DNA of 20,619 nucleotides from XYA12-FULL-58-9 sp001798605 (lineage in GTDB: Bacteria; Myxococcota; XYA12-FULL-58-9): the NCBI GenBank assembly GCA_036736205.1, contig DAINMX010000099.1, positions 1 to 20,619 on the forward strand. The letters are read 5' to 3'. Below are positions 1 through 7,900 of this stretch, in pieces; position 1 is the first letter of the stretch; each line of letters opens with the position of its first letter. Below the pieces are notes generated by a model. It saw only the letters and a program-made list of their open reading frames with translations. It was not told the DNA's origin and did no database searches. A program made the translations under genes and the position numbers.

Positions 1-1
1 G

Positions 2-73
2 AGGTGGATGGCGGTCGCAGTCCCGACGAAGCTTGGTTGGGGTTGGACCTGGTCGTATGCTCTCGGCAAATAG
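2..73 (+). CDS. C-terminal end of an upstream gene (partial)
   Basis: The second forward frame is open from the window edge to a TAG at 71-73. It encodes about 23 residues ending in WSYALGK, rich in Trp and aromatic residues like the last strand of a secreted or membrane protein. The stop lies 9 nt before the ATG of the next gene, a typical operon spacing. The fragment is too short to name a family. An overlapping open frame starts at 4, but it runs deep into the lipoprotein gene and looks like a shadow. Confidence 0.35.
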   Translation, partial: RWMAVAVPTKLGWGWTWSYALGK

Positions 74-82
74 GGAGCTGCC

Positions 83-1147
83 ATGATCAATCGGAACTCT
101 ATTCTTTCCTTGGTGCTGCTCGTCGGCTGCTCCGGGACAACCTCGCAACCTGCCAAGCCAGGGCCGGGGTCCGCAACGCCAGCCGCGGCTACCACAGGGG
201 CACAAGTACAAGAAGCAGAATCGAAGCAAACAACCCTGTCTGCAAATGCCTCACCCCATGCGCCAGGCACTAGGCTATCAATAGGCAGTCAGCACCCACG
301 CTCAACTCCAGCTTGGCCGCAAGCACGTCTGTGCTCGCCCTCTGATACACCTGAAAACACAGACGCGTCCCAACAAACTTGGCCAGTAAACGGTTCGAGC
401 GACTTGGAAGCGCTGCTTGGCACCGCCAGCTTTCATTACGATGCCAGCACGGCCAACGGCTATCAGCTTGGGTCAGGTAAACACGTCCTGACATGGCGGG
501 ATCGTTCAGCGCACGGCTACCATGCACGGGCTGCGGTCCGATCAGCTACGAACAAGAAGTTGATGCTTCTCGGGAATGCTTCCCCAACCGGCGATATGGC
601 GCTGCCCGTTTTGGTCAAAGGGGCCATCAACGGATTCGACGCGATCCGCTTCGCAGGCGGGGCGGCGCTACAAACTCCCGCTGGACAATGGGGTCAGACA
701 TTCACTGCCGTAGTCGTGGCCCAATCTGCGGCTACTCAACCAGGAGGTTACGCCCGAATCTTGGATATCGCCACCAACGCTATGATCGCGGGGCCTGAGC
801 CCGAGACAGGCAATCACAAGGTGCACATCAACCCGTATCCAACACCAACCATGGGGCATACCTTCGGCGCACAATTGCACCAATCGCCGTTTGTCATTGC
901 GTGGTCGTACGACAATGGGCGTCAGCTCGTCTTGCTCAACCGTGTCGGCGTCGTAGATGATTGCCATCAGGTCTCGTTGAAGCTCGATGGACCCATCGGC
1001 ATAGGCAATCTTCTCATCAACCCCAACCACACCTACTGGTACCACGGTCACATAGGCGAGGTGGTTTTTTACGACCGAGCCCTCGGTGGAGCCGAGCTCG
1101 CTCGCATCAGTGACGCCTTGATGGAGAAATGGCACATTGGCCAATGA
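83..1147 (+). CDS. Secreted lipoprotein with LamG/concanavalin-like domain
   Basis: This 354-residue protein begins with a lipoprotein signal peptide: positive residues, a hydrophobic stretch and the lipobox LVGC with Cys16. It should therefore be lipid-anchored outside the inner membrane. Residues about 20-95 are a low-complexity linker rich in Ala, Ser, Thr and Pro. From about residue 115 the sequence reads as a LamG/concanavalin A-like jelly-roll: a 'W.DRSAHGYHA' start, 'INGFDAIRF', and a closing 'GHIGEVVFYDRAL' followed by a short helix. In the family these domains bind sugars or proteins; no ligand can be named here. The ATG at 83 is preceded by GGGAG at good spacing. Family is inferred from motif shape, without a search. 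Confidence 0.75.
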   Translation: MINRNSILSLVLLVGCSGTTSQPAKPGPGSATPAAATTGAQVQEAESKQTTLSANASPHAPGTRLSIGSQHPRSTPAWPQARLCSPSDTPENTDASQQTWPVNGSSDLEALLGTASFHYDASTANGYQLGSGKHVLTWRDRSAHGYHARAAVRSATNKKLMLLGNASPTGDMALPVLVKGAINGFDAIRFAGGAALQTPAGQWGQTFTAVVVAQSAATQPGGYARILDIATNAMIAGPEPETGNHKVHINPYPTPTMGHTFGAQLHQSPFVIAWSYDNGRQLVLLNRVGVVDDCHQVSLKLDGPIGIGNLLINPNHTYWYHGHIGEVVFYDRALGGAELARISDALMEKWHIGQ

Positions 1148-1168
1148 ATCCGAATGGCGGGATAGATC

Positions 1169-1197
1169 GGCGGTGATTTACCGCCCAGCCAATTTTT
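1169..1197 (+). terminator. Weak hairpin terminator after the LamG lipoprotein
   Basis: GGCGGT (1169-1174) and ACCGCC (1180-1185) form a 6-bp stem with a 5-nt loop. A run of five T follows at 1193-1197. The gap between stem and T-run is longer than ideal, so termination may be weak. The hairpin overlaps the 3' end of the small minus-strand gene and lies 22 nt beyond the lipoprotein stop. Confidence 0.4.
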
Positions 1198-1345
1198 CTT
1201 CCAGAGAGACTATTTGCTCCTGAAGCTCGGAAATCATCTCGTCTCGCTCTGCGATTGCCTCACGTTGATTCTCGATGGCCTTCTTGAGTCTTTCGATCGC
1301 CTCATCGCGCACTTCGACGTCGCGTCGGTATTCCTGCTCGTTCAT
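1178..1345 (-). CDS. Small coiled-coil protein, 55 residues
   Basis: The frame runs from ATG at 1345 to TAA at 1180-1178. It encodes a 55-residue, highly charged protein (MNEQEYRRDVEVRDEAIERL at the start, EEKLAGR at the end). Heptad spacing of Ile, Leu and Val covers most of its length, so a single parallel coiled coil is likely. An AGGGAG ribosome site lies about 7 nt before the ATG. Convergence with the upstream lipoprotein gene and the strong heptad pattern argue for a real gene. No function can be assigned. It resembles small coiled-coil proteins of the SlyX type in length and style only. Confidence 0.6.
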   Translation of the reverse strand: MNEQEYRRDVEVRDEAIERLKKAIENQREAIAERDEMISELQEQIVSLEEKLAGR

Positions 1346-1393
1346 ATTGCTCTCCCTGTTGCCGCTGCTGTTCTCCCGCAGTAGGAGTGCGCA

Positions 1394-1663
1394 ATGCGCA
1401 CTCTACTCCCTGCCCTCATCGTCCTGCAATTCTCCTGCGCATCCTCGTCCCCAACCCTCATCTCCTGCCCTCCGACCGCAGCCGCGGCGGACACGATGCA
1501 CTCTCAATTGTGTTCCCCTGGCTTTGCGGACGAATCTCAAAAGGGCCCCTGCCGCTACGCCAAGGGCATCGAGTGTTGGTGCGCGGCGGTCAGGTCCATA
1601 GGAAGCGAAGAAGAAGAGCCCAGATGGCGATGCCAACGGCCGTTACCCAACGACGAGCCGTAG
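1394..1663 (+). CDS. Small Cys-rich secreted lipoprotein
   Basis: The ATG at 1394 follows a TAGGAG ribosome site at 1382-1387 and gives 89 residues. The first 15 residues are a signal peptide ending in a possible lipobox (LQFSC). The mature part holds Cys at a spacing seen in small Myxococcota surface proteins: CPP near the start, then a Cys after about 15 residues, then CRY, CWC and a final WRC. That Cys pattern suggests a small disulfide-bonded knot outside the cell. The function is unknown. The 3' end abuts the decayed AbiEii remnant on the other strand. Confidence 0.55.
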   Translation: MRTLLPALIVLQFSCASSSPTLISCPPTAAAADTMHSQLCSPGFADESQKGPCRYAKGIECWCAAVRSIGSEEEEPRWRCQRPLPNDEP

Positions 1664-1679
1664 GTGGCCGAAAGCCCCA

Positions 1680-1800
1680 TTCTGCCCCCACCCCTCAAGA
1701 TCACCTTCTTCTCGGCCTGTTGGATCCAGGTCTCGATAGCCCGCACGGTCGTGGGCGGCTTCCCACGTGGAGCAAGGCGGTCGAGAGGATGGTCGGTCAT
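1680..1800 (-). pseudogene. 5' remnant of AbiEii-type toxin
   Basis: An ATG at 1800 overlaps the stop of the AbiEi gene in an ATGA arrangement, the normal coupling of abiEi and abiEii. The first residues include TTVRAIETWIQQAEKK, which resembles the N-terminal helix of one AbiEii toxin group, and then VILRGGGRMGL, which resembles their 'FLLKGG..EL' strand. In intact toxins these pieces are separated by some 30 residues, so an internal deletion is likely. The frame runs on to about 1555 with no recognisable sequence, overlapping the lipoprotein gene. The catalytic Asp residues and the rest of the nucleotidyltransferase are missing. Confidence 0.45.
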
Positions 1801-2330
1801 GCCGCATCTTCCAAGCGACGCGCCAGCGTGTCCAGTTGTTTTGCAGAGACACGCCCAAGGCGTCGCGCTGTGTCGATGGCCTGCCTGATGAGCTGACGCG
1901 GCACACCTGTGTCGACCGCCTGTCGGATGGCAACAGCGGGCGTCACGATGGGGATCCCTTCGTGCTGGGCGACGGCGTTCTTGGGCAGGTCCTCACGGTG
2001 GACGACGTATGCCTGCCCTCCTTGTCGGCGCGGGCGGTAGTTGAGAGGCAGCGTGATGTGGATCTTCTCTGGGTTGACATCGCAGAGCTCGTGGAGCTCG
2101 AGAGCGGTGTCGTGGCTCAGCACCCCGCGGCCGCTCGGCCAAAGAACCGCCAGCATGTAGGGGCCAAGCGGCGTCACCGGGACCTGGGGGAAACGGTAGA
2201 CACCGTGGCTGACCCGTTCCACCTGACCTCGGAGATGCCACTGGCGCAGCCGCACGGGGTCTGCGCCGAGATGTTTGAGGTCGGCGAACGTCACGTAGCC
2301 GTAGTGATCGACTGCGACCTCGAAGGCCAT
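1797..2330 (-). CDS. abiEi: AbiEi-family type IV antitoxin / transcriptional regulator
   Basis: The protein has about 177 residues. It starts with a winged-helix domain (VAVDHYGYVTFADLK, then RLRQWHLRGQVERVSHGVYR) that binds DNA. The C-terminal antitoxin domain carries GVLSHDTALELHELCDVNP, HITLP and TPAVAIRQAVDTGVPRQLI, all family hallmarks. In known AbiE systems this protein represses its own operon and neutralises the AbiEii toxin. I chose the ATG at 2330 because GGGAGAG lies just upstream. An in-frame ATG at 2351 would add seven residues but abuts the operator and has no ribosome site. The partner toxin is only a remnant, so this is an orphan antitoxin. Confidence 0.85.
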   Translation of the reverse strand: MAFEVAVDHYGYVTFADLKHLGADPVRLRQWHLRGQVERVSHGVYRFPQVPVTPLGPYMLAVLWPSGRGVLSHDTALELHELCDVNPEKIHITLPLNYRPRRQGGQAYVVHREDLPKNAVAQHEGIPIVTPAVAIRQAVDTGVPRQLIRQAIDTARRLGRVSAKQLDTLARRLEDAA

Positions 2331-2353
2331 TTCCCAGACTCTCCCAGGCATGG

Positions 2354-2382
2354 CAATAGAGTATCAAAATAATACACTATTG
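2354..2382. promoter_or_regulatory. Inverted-repeat operator upstream of abiEi
   Basis: The arms CAATAGAGTAT (2354-2364) and ATACACTATTG (2372-2382) form an inverted repeat with 10 of 11 positions matching and a 7-bp spacer. It lies directly before the AbiEi gene and overlaps an AT-rich stretch that offers a -10-like TATTAT on the minus strand. AbiEi proteins are known to bind inverted repeats in their own promoters and repress them. Repression at this site is inferred. Confidence 0.6.
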
Positions 2383-2385
2383 CAA

Positions 2386-2500
2386 CGCCGTTTCGTTGCC
2401 CTGTATGCCGCCGCGGTCTACACCGGCATGCGGGCAGGCGAGCTCGGGGGCCTCCGTTGGGATGACGTCGACTTCGACCAGCGCCGAAGACAATGGCGAT
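2386..2500 (+). pseudogene. Tyrosine recombinase (integrase) fragment
   Basis: The peptide ALYAAAVYTGMRAGELGGLR followed by WDDVDFDQRR is the start of a phage-type integrase catalytic domain. It includes the first catalytic Arg, in GMRAGEL. The later His-x-x-Arg and the Tyr nucleophile are not found downstream, and similarity stops near 2500. The upstream catalytic and core-binding parts are missing too, replaced by the abiEi operator. This is a short relic of a mobile element. Confidence 0.65.
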
Positions 2501-2875
2501 GTCAGTGTTGTCATCTCACCGCTCTGACGCGCCAGAAGAAGCGCCTCGTCGTATTGCACCAGGGGCCGCTGGCACATTTTAGACAGTACAGCTCCATGGC
2601 GACATCATCGACGGGCGGCGGGTCCACAGCTGCTTGGACAATCTGGCCATCCCGCCGCTCGCCTTCGTCGTAGATCATCCCATCGCTTCAACCTCAACCA
2701 TGATCTGCGCGACGTGTTCCGGGAGGCGATTTGATGCGATGAATAAACGGACACAACGAGGTCGACAGAATCGCGCCACCCGCCGGGGAACTGACGCGCT
2801 ACAGAATCCCGCCGAACTACAACCGAGATCGCTTCGACCAACACAGACATGCTAGTCCCCCTGAACCGTCTACGT
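2501..2875. other. Intergenic stretch, no supported gene
   Basis: This stretch lies between the integrase fragment and the end of the RelE-UvrD gene. Short frames occur on both strands, but none shows a ribosome site, a recognised motif or steady coding style. It is probably decayed mobile-element DNA. Confidence 0.4.
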
Positions 2876-4999
2876 CTACAACAACTGCCGCCTACCCCAC
2901 CCGCTCACCCACAGCGTGTCGCGGGCTCGGGTTGTTGATACGAACAGCAGGCGGCGTTGGTGGTCTTCGTGTTGTTTGACTGACCTCGGGTCGTCGTGGA
3001 GCTCGTCGTCGATGGGATGCGGGAAGCGCGTGTCGCCGAGGCCCGCAACCAACACATGTGGGAATTCCAGACCCTTTGCCCTATGCATGGTGCACAGGCG
3101 CACGCCTTTGCCCATTGGCACACTGTCTTGCCCTTTGATCCTCAATGTAGGGATGCCTGCATCTGCCAGGGCCGCCTTGTACACCTCATCCAACAACTGG
3201 TTCGTGGGCGCAGCGACGCATACGGTCGCGGGAGCAACATCGTCACTCAACAGCTCTTTGATCCGCGCTACAACCGCCGTGCGCTCATCTTCACCGTGGG
3301 CGAACCACTGAACCGTTGGGTGGGGCCCACTGAGAAGCGACGTATAGCCTTTGAGGTCGTCACGTTCACCGTCGAGGTCGTCGACCTCGACACCTTCGAG
3401 CCGTGCGACCGCGTATTGTCTGATCTCATGGGTTGTTCGGTAGTTCACCCGCAATCTGCGACCGCGACCGCGAATGTCGATACCACAGGAGCTCAGGGTT
3501 ACCTCTTTCCCATAGATGCGCTGGTGAGCGTCGCCGACCAGAAACAGATCGTTGGCACCCTTGGGAACAATGGCTCGGACCAGCTTGAGGTCCTCCGCCG
3601 AGAAGTCCTGCGCCTCATCCACGATCACCGACGTGTAGGGCAACGTTCCCGGATTGGACTCGATGTGTTTGCGGGCTTGGCGCACCAGGTCCGCGTATTC
3701 CATCTTGCCAGCGTCTTCCAATGCCCGGCGATAGGCCGCAAATACCTTCCACAAAGCTTCACGGTCGGCCTTGCGGAGCCTTGGACCACCCCGCCCTTTT
3801 CGCGATGCTCGCAGATATGCCTGCTCATCACGGATGTCCTGGGCCTGAACGACTTCGGCCCACTCGTCTTTGCAGAACGCTTCGCTAAAACGGCCGTCCC
3901 AATAGATGCCCAATGCGTCATCCGTCCAGAGACGCTGGCTATCGACGGGTGTCGCGATGGCGAAGTTGATGCCAACCGTCTTGAGATACTTGGCCGCCCA
4001 ACTATGCAGGTGAACCACTTCGATATTTTGGGGATCTTGACCGCCGTAGAGAACCTTCAGGTTGTGTTGTATGTCAGCGGCAAGTGCCTTCGAGAAAGTG
4101 GTGAACAACACCCGCTGGGCCGACTCTTCGAGTCCTTGCGCTAATGCGCGAGCCCGGTGCATGGCGACCACCGTCTTCCCTGTACCGGCACCGCCGAGCA
4201 CCCTGACCGGACCGTTGTAGCCCGTCTTGGGGTGCACGAGGGCCTCTTGGTCCGGGTGCAGAAACACCCGCCATTTGGCCAAAGGCCCGGTGAGGAGTGA
4301 TTCTAGCTCCGTGGCCGATCGGATCCTCACGAAACGTCGTTTCGAATCGGGTTGGTCTAAGGCGGCCTTGAAGTCTTCCGCGTTCTTCGGCGGTTCTGGT
4401 GACTGCTGATAGAGCTCTTGGGCTTCACCCAAGCTGCCGCCAAGCACGATCCACCGCAATGGATCTCTCACCTCCTCAGGCAGATGCGGTGCCAACAGGT
4501 CGAAGTCCTTCTCGCCCCCCACCTGCCGTACGCTCGGTATCAATAGACTGGGCAGTCCGAGTGCAACGAGCACGTCGTCTTGCAGATGCCCGAATGCGCC
4601 TTTGTATTCTGGCTCGACTTTGACCGTTGGCGCAGCTCCGACCGCAGCGTTAGCCTCGGAGACATCGACAATCTGCAGGGAACCCAACGTCGGGTGGACG
4701 TCGAAGACCTTGTTTTCGGCCCAACGATACGCCTTGTCGTGATGGTCCACATAGACGAGCAGGTGCTCTTTGCCGGCCCGCTCCGAAACGACAATGCCGC
4801 GGTAGTCGTCGCCAAAACGCACCGAATGAACTCGGTCGTCTTTGCACATGCCCAACGACTCATAGTTGATCGATGCGGCCTTCGGGTCCTCGCGAAACTT
4901 GTCGATGAATGCCAACACCTTCTTGTGCACTTTGACCGGGAGCTTTTGCAATTGCTCGAGAAACTGCGCGCTCACCGATAGGCCTACTTGTTCGCTCAT
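2876..4999 (-). CDS. RelE/ParE-like domain fused to UvrD-family helicase
   Basis: The 707-residue protein has a RelE/ParE-like fold at about 1-110 (VHSVRFGDDYRGIVV and VYVDHHDKAYRWAENK fit the family strands). A linker of about 130 residues follows, then a superfamily 1 helicase. Visible helicase motifs are GGAGTGKT (269-276), VIVDEAQD (458-465), GDAHQ (489-493), NYR (519-521), TMHRAKGLEF (637-646) and LLFVSTTRARD (684-694). All core motifs look intact, so it should be an active ATP-driven DNA translocase. The start overlaps the stop of the mega-helicase gene (ATGA), so the two are translationally coupled and probably act together. The toxin-like domain could cut ribosome-bound mRNA or only bind a partner; its activity is unknown. 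Confidence 0.88.
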   Translation of the reverse strand: MSEQVGLSVSAQFLEQLQKLPVKVHKKVLAFIDKFREDPKAASINYESLGMCKDDRVHSVRFGDDYRGIVVSERAGKEHLLVYVDHHDKAYRWAENKVFDVHPTLGSLQIVDVSEANAAVGAAPTVKVEPEYKGAFGHLQDDVLVALGLPSLLIPSVRQVGGEKDFDLLAPHLPEEVRDPLRWIVLGGSLGEAQELYQQSPEPPKNAEDFKAALDQPDSKRRFVRIRSATELESLLTGPLAKWRVFLHPDQEALVHPKTGYNGPVRVLGGAGTGKTVVAMHRARALAQGLEESAQRVLFTTFSKALAADIQHNLKVLYGGQDPQNIEVVHLHSWAAKYLKTVGINFAIATPVDSQRLWTDDALGIYWDGRFSEAFCKDEWAEVVQAQDIRDEQAYLRASRKGRGGPRLRKADREALWKVFAAYRRALEDAGKMEYADLVRQARKHIESNPGTLPYTSVIVDEAQDFSAEDLKLVRAIVPKGANDLFLVGDAHQRIYGKEVTLSSCGIDIRGRGRRLRVNYRTTHEIRQYAVARLEGVEVDDLDGERDDLKGYTSLLSGPHPTVQWFAHGEDERTAVVARIKELLSDDVAPATVCVAAPTNQLLDEVYKAALADAGIPTLRIKGQDSVPMGKGVRLCTMHRAKGLEFPHVLVAGLGDTRFPHPIDDELHDDPRSVKQHEDHQRRLLFVSTTRARDTLWVSGWGRRQLL

Positions 5000-7900
5000 T
5001 TGTTCGCCCCCCTCACGGCCTTCGCGAGAGCCTCTGGGTCATAATCGTCGGCTACAAAAACAGTCCACCCATGCTTCTCGGCTGCGTCACGGTCAAACTC
5101 GTCGTTGAGCGCGGGATTGAGCAGCAGAACCTTTGCGTCCCTCCAGGCGTACTCAGCCTGTCCCCAGCATTCGCTCGTGTCGCCATCGGGCCCGAGCTCG
5201 TCGAGGTCGGCGGGCACCGGCAAATCGAACGTTGCCAAGGGCGCTAGGAGGTCGATGAGGTCGGGCTGGGCTTGGGCAATCCAGAGAGGTAGATCTGGGT
5301 CGGTCGAATGGGACTGGGTCGGCTCGACGGTTCCATCCACACAGGTCTCGACCGCCCGGCTGGTCGAGACCACTCCCCTGGGCAATGCCTGCAAGAGATT
5401 CATGCGTCCGAAAAACCGCCGCCACTCTTCTTCGTACCCAACCTTTTTGATCTCCTCTGGGTCATCGACCAGATGCAGCGCCCATCGGACACAATCCGGG
5501 CCAATGCTTCCTTTTTTGAGGCTCGTCGTCGCAAAGGCCACCGCCGCCACCGTGCCGGTCGTCGCCGCGCGGCCGCCGACGAGATCTGCAGAGCTGCTCG
5601 CCTGTTGGAATCTCGCCGCCACACCTTTCGCCCCGAGGCTCTCGGCAAACTCCTTCCAGCCAATCTCGCCGAATTGCGCTGGCGGCCGGTCGAGAAGGCC
5701 GTAGGCAATTGCGGTGGCAACAACCGGCCATTGGCCGGGAGCGTACTCGCAGGCGAGCTTGAAGAGTTGCACCGCGGCATTGGCACCAACGAAGCCGTGG
5801 TCTGAAACCGACAGGGCCGCTTCGGCACCCAGGGTGTCCTTTTGGATCTTGCTCCAGGCTTGGAAGAATTGCTGCTCGTGACCCGCTGAGGGTAACAACA
5901 ACGCCCCCTCGCTCATGGCTGGTTTGGCGTCCGCCACGTCCTTCCAGGTAATTGTCCAGACCCGGTACCGCCCGGAGCGCAAAACTGCGGTCCGCTTGGC
6001 GACATCTTCGTCGACAATCGACGTGCCGTCGTGACGACAGGCGTGGTAGGCGAAGCCGTCGCAGAATATTGCGACCGGTATGGCTTCTTGGACTCTGTTC
6101 CCCTCGCGTTCAATTTCCCGAGTCAACACGAAGTCGGCTTCGCACGGAACGTCGACGCCATCGCTTCTGCCCAGACGGACCTGCGGAACGAGGCGGATCG
6201 TCTCGCCACCACGTTTTAGCTTGTGGGCGATGACCTGTTGCCCCGATGCATCCGATACCAAGATCTCTTGGATCGAGAAGCCCGCTGTCTCAGCCATCGA
6301 GAGAAACGATGCGCGAAACCGGGCTTCGAGCTCACTCTCGATGACATCGGCGACCGAGATATCCGACAGGCTAGGAACCCATGCGAGGCTCTTCGCCCAT
6401 GAGAGCACCTGGCGCAATTGGTTCATTGCGTAGCGCTTGGACAACAGCGGCAAATCGCGACCACTGGTTCGTCCGAACAAACAGCGATAGCAGCCATCCT
6501 GCGGCTCCGAGTCCTCTTCGGGTCCGACGCGTTTGCACTCGCACGCCTGCAGGTGTCCAAGGGCGAGCTCGAACAGCTCGATGAATGCGCCCTCTTTCTT
6601 TACCAGCTCTTTGAGGTAGCCCGTGCCCCCCGGAACTGCGTCATAGAGGACGAGAAAGCGTCGGCGGCCGTTCTCGTCGGTGGGCTCGGAATACTCCGAA
6701 ATCATGAGATGCGCGGGCTCACCGCCGAACTTGCGCTTGAGGCCGAGCTCGAGGGCGGCTTTGAAATTGGCGATGCCCAGTTCAACCTCGAAGGTCGAGA
6801 CTGGGAGAAGTACACGAACGGCTTCGCTTTGGATCTCCCGCTGCAAGAAGATCGATTTGAAGACCTCCTTCTGCGTCCGCGACAGACATCGGGGCGTGTG
6901 CTTGACCTTCGGGCCCGACTCTTCCCCTTCATCTTTCGGCTTGTTCTTGGGGTTGAGAACGACGCCGCAATCGTCGCAGACCAGAAATCCGGGTGCCGCA
7001 ACCCTCTGTCCCAACAGCTCGATTTCCTCGGCACCGCGTTCTGGAATACCCAAGTTGAGCTCCCGCAAGCTCACCCGGTCGAACCACTCGTAGCCAAACA
7101 CACGCGCCTCGGCGGCATAGGCTTCGTTCTCTTCGGCTTTCCCCATGTCGAAGAGCGAGACGACACAATAGTGCTGCTGTTCGCGCTCATCGCGACTATC
7201 CAGCGACAATGACGATTGATGGGGCTCGCGCGCGCCGACGTCGCGTAGATACACGACATCACGAACCTGCCCTTGCTGCGCAAATCCGGTTTCCCCACAA
7301 TTTGGACACGCCGTCTTTCCTTGGGCTTCGTCGAACGGGGAGGCGTAGGAACAATTGGAACAAAAAACCCAAGGCTCGATATCCGAACGCTTGCGCGTGC
7401 CGACGAATACCCGGTCTACCGCCACTCGGCGTCCGTGGGCGTAGAACCGATTGAACGGCGCGAATTCACGAATGGCCGCCGCCGCTGGTCGCACCCATTC
7501 GTACTGTTCGACGCCGGGACGCTCACCCTCGCCACGAGGGACGCCATAGATGGTCGTGTGCAGGCGTACCCCGGACTCGGGGAAGGCGTAATTCGGAAGG
7601 AGACCTTCCTGCACGAGATAGCTCAGGATGTATTCGTTGTTGGTGCGCCTGATTCTCGACTTCAGGGCGTATTGCTCTTGGGTGAGCTCGTTGTGCTGCA
7701 GTACCTTCTGTTCATCGCCCAAGGTCAGGTCGGCATCCAGATTGGCGAGGCGGTCCTCGACCCGCCTGAGGTTGACCAAGAAGCCGTCGAGGGTCTTCTG
7801 GGTGCGATCGATCGCCGCTTCGAGGCGTGTTTTGATCTGTCCTGCGGCATTGGCCAAGCGCACGCAGTTGTCGTTGGTTAGAACGTCACCAAAAAGGGTG

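Noticed and set aside
2605..2855. Short frames on both strands between the integrase fragment and the UvrD gene
   Set aside because: None has a ribosome site or recognisable motif; composition is no better than chance for GC-rich DNA.
2996..4144. Forward frame of 382 codons
   Set aside because: It is antisense to the UvrD helicase core and has no family motif.
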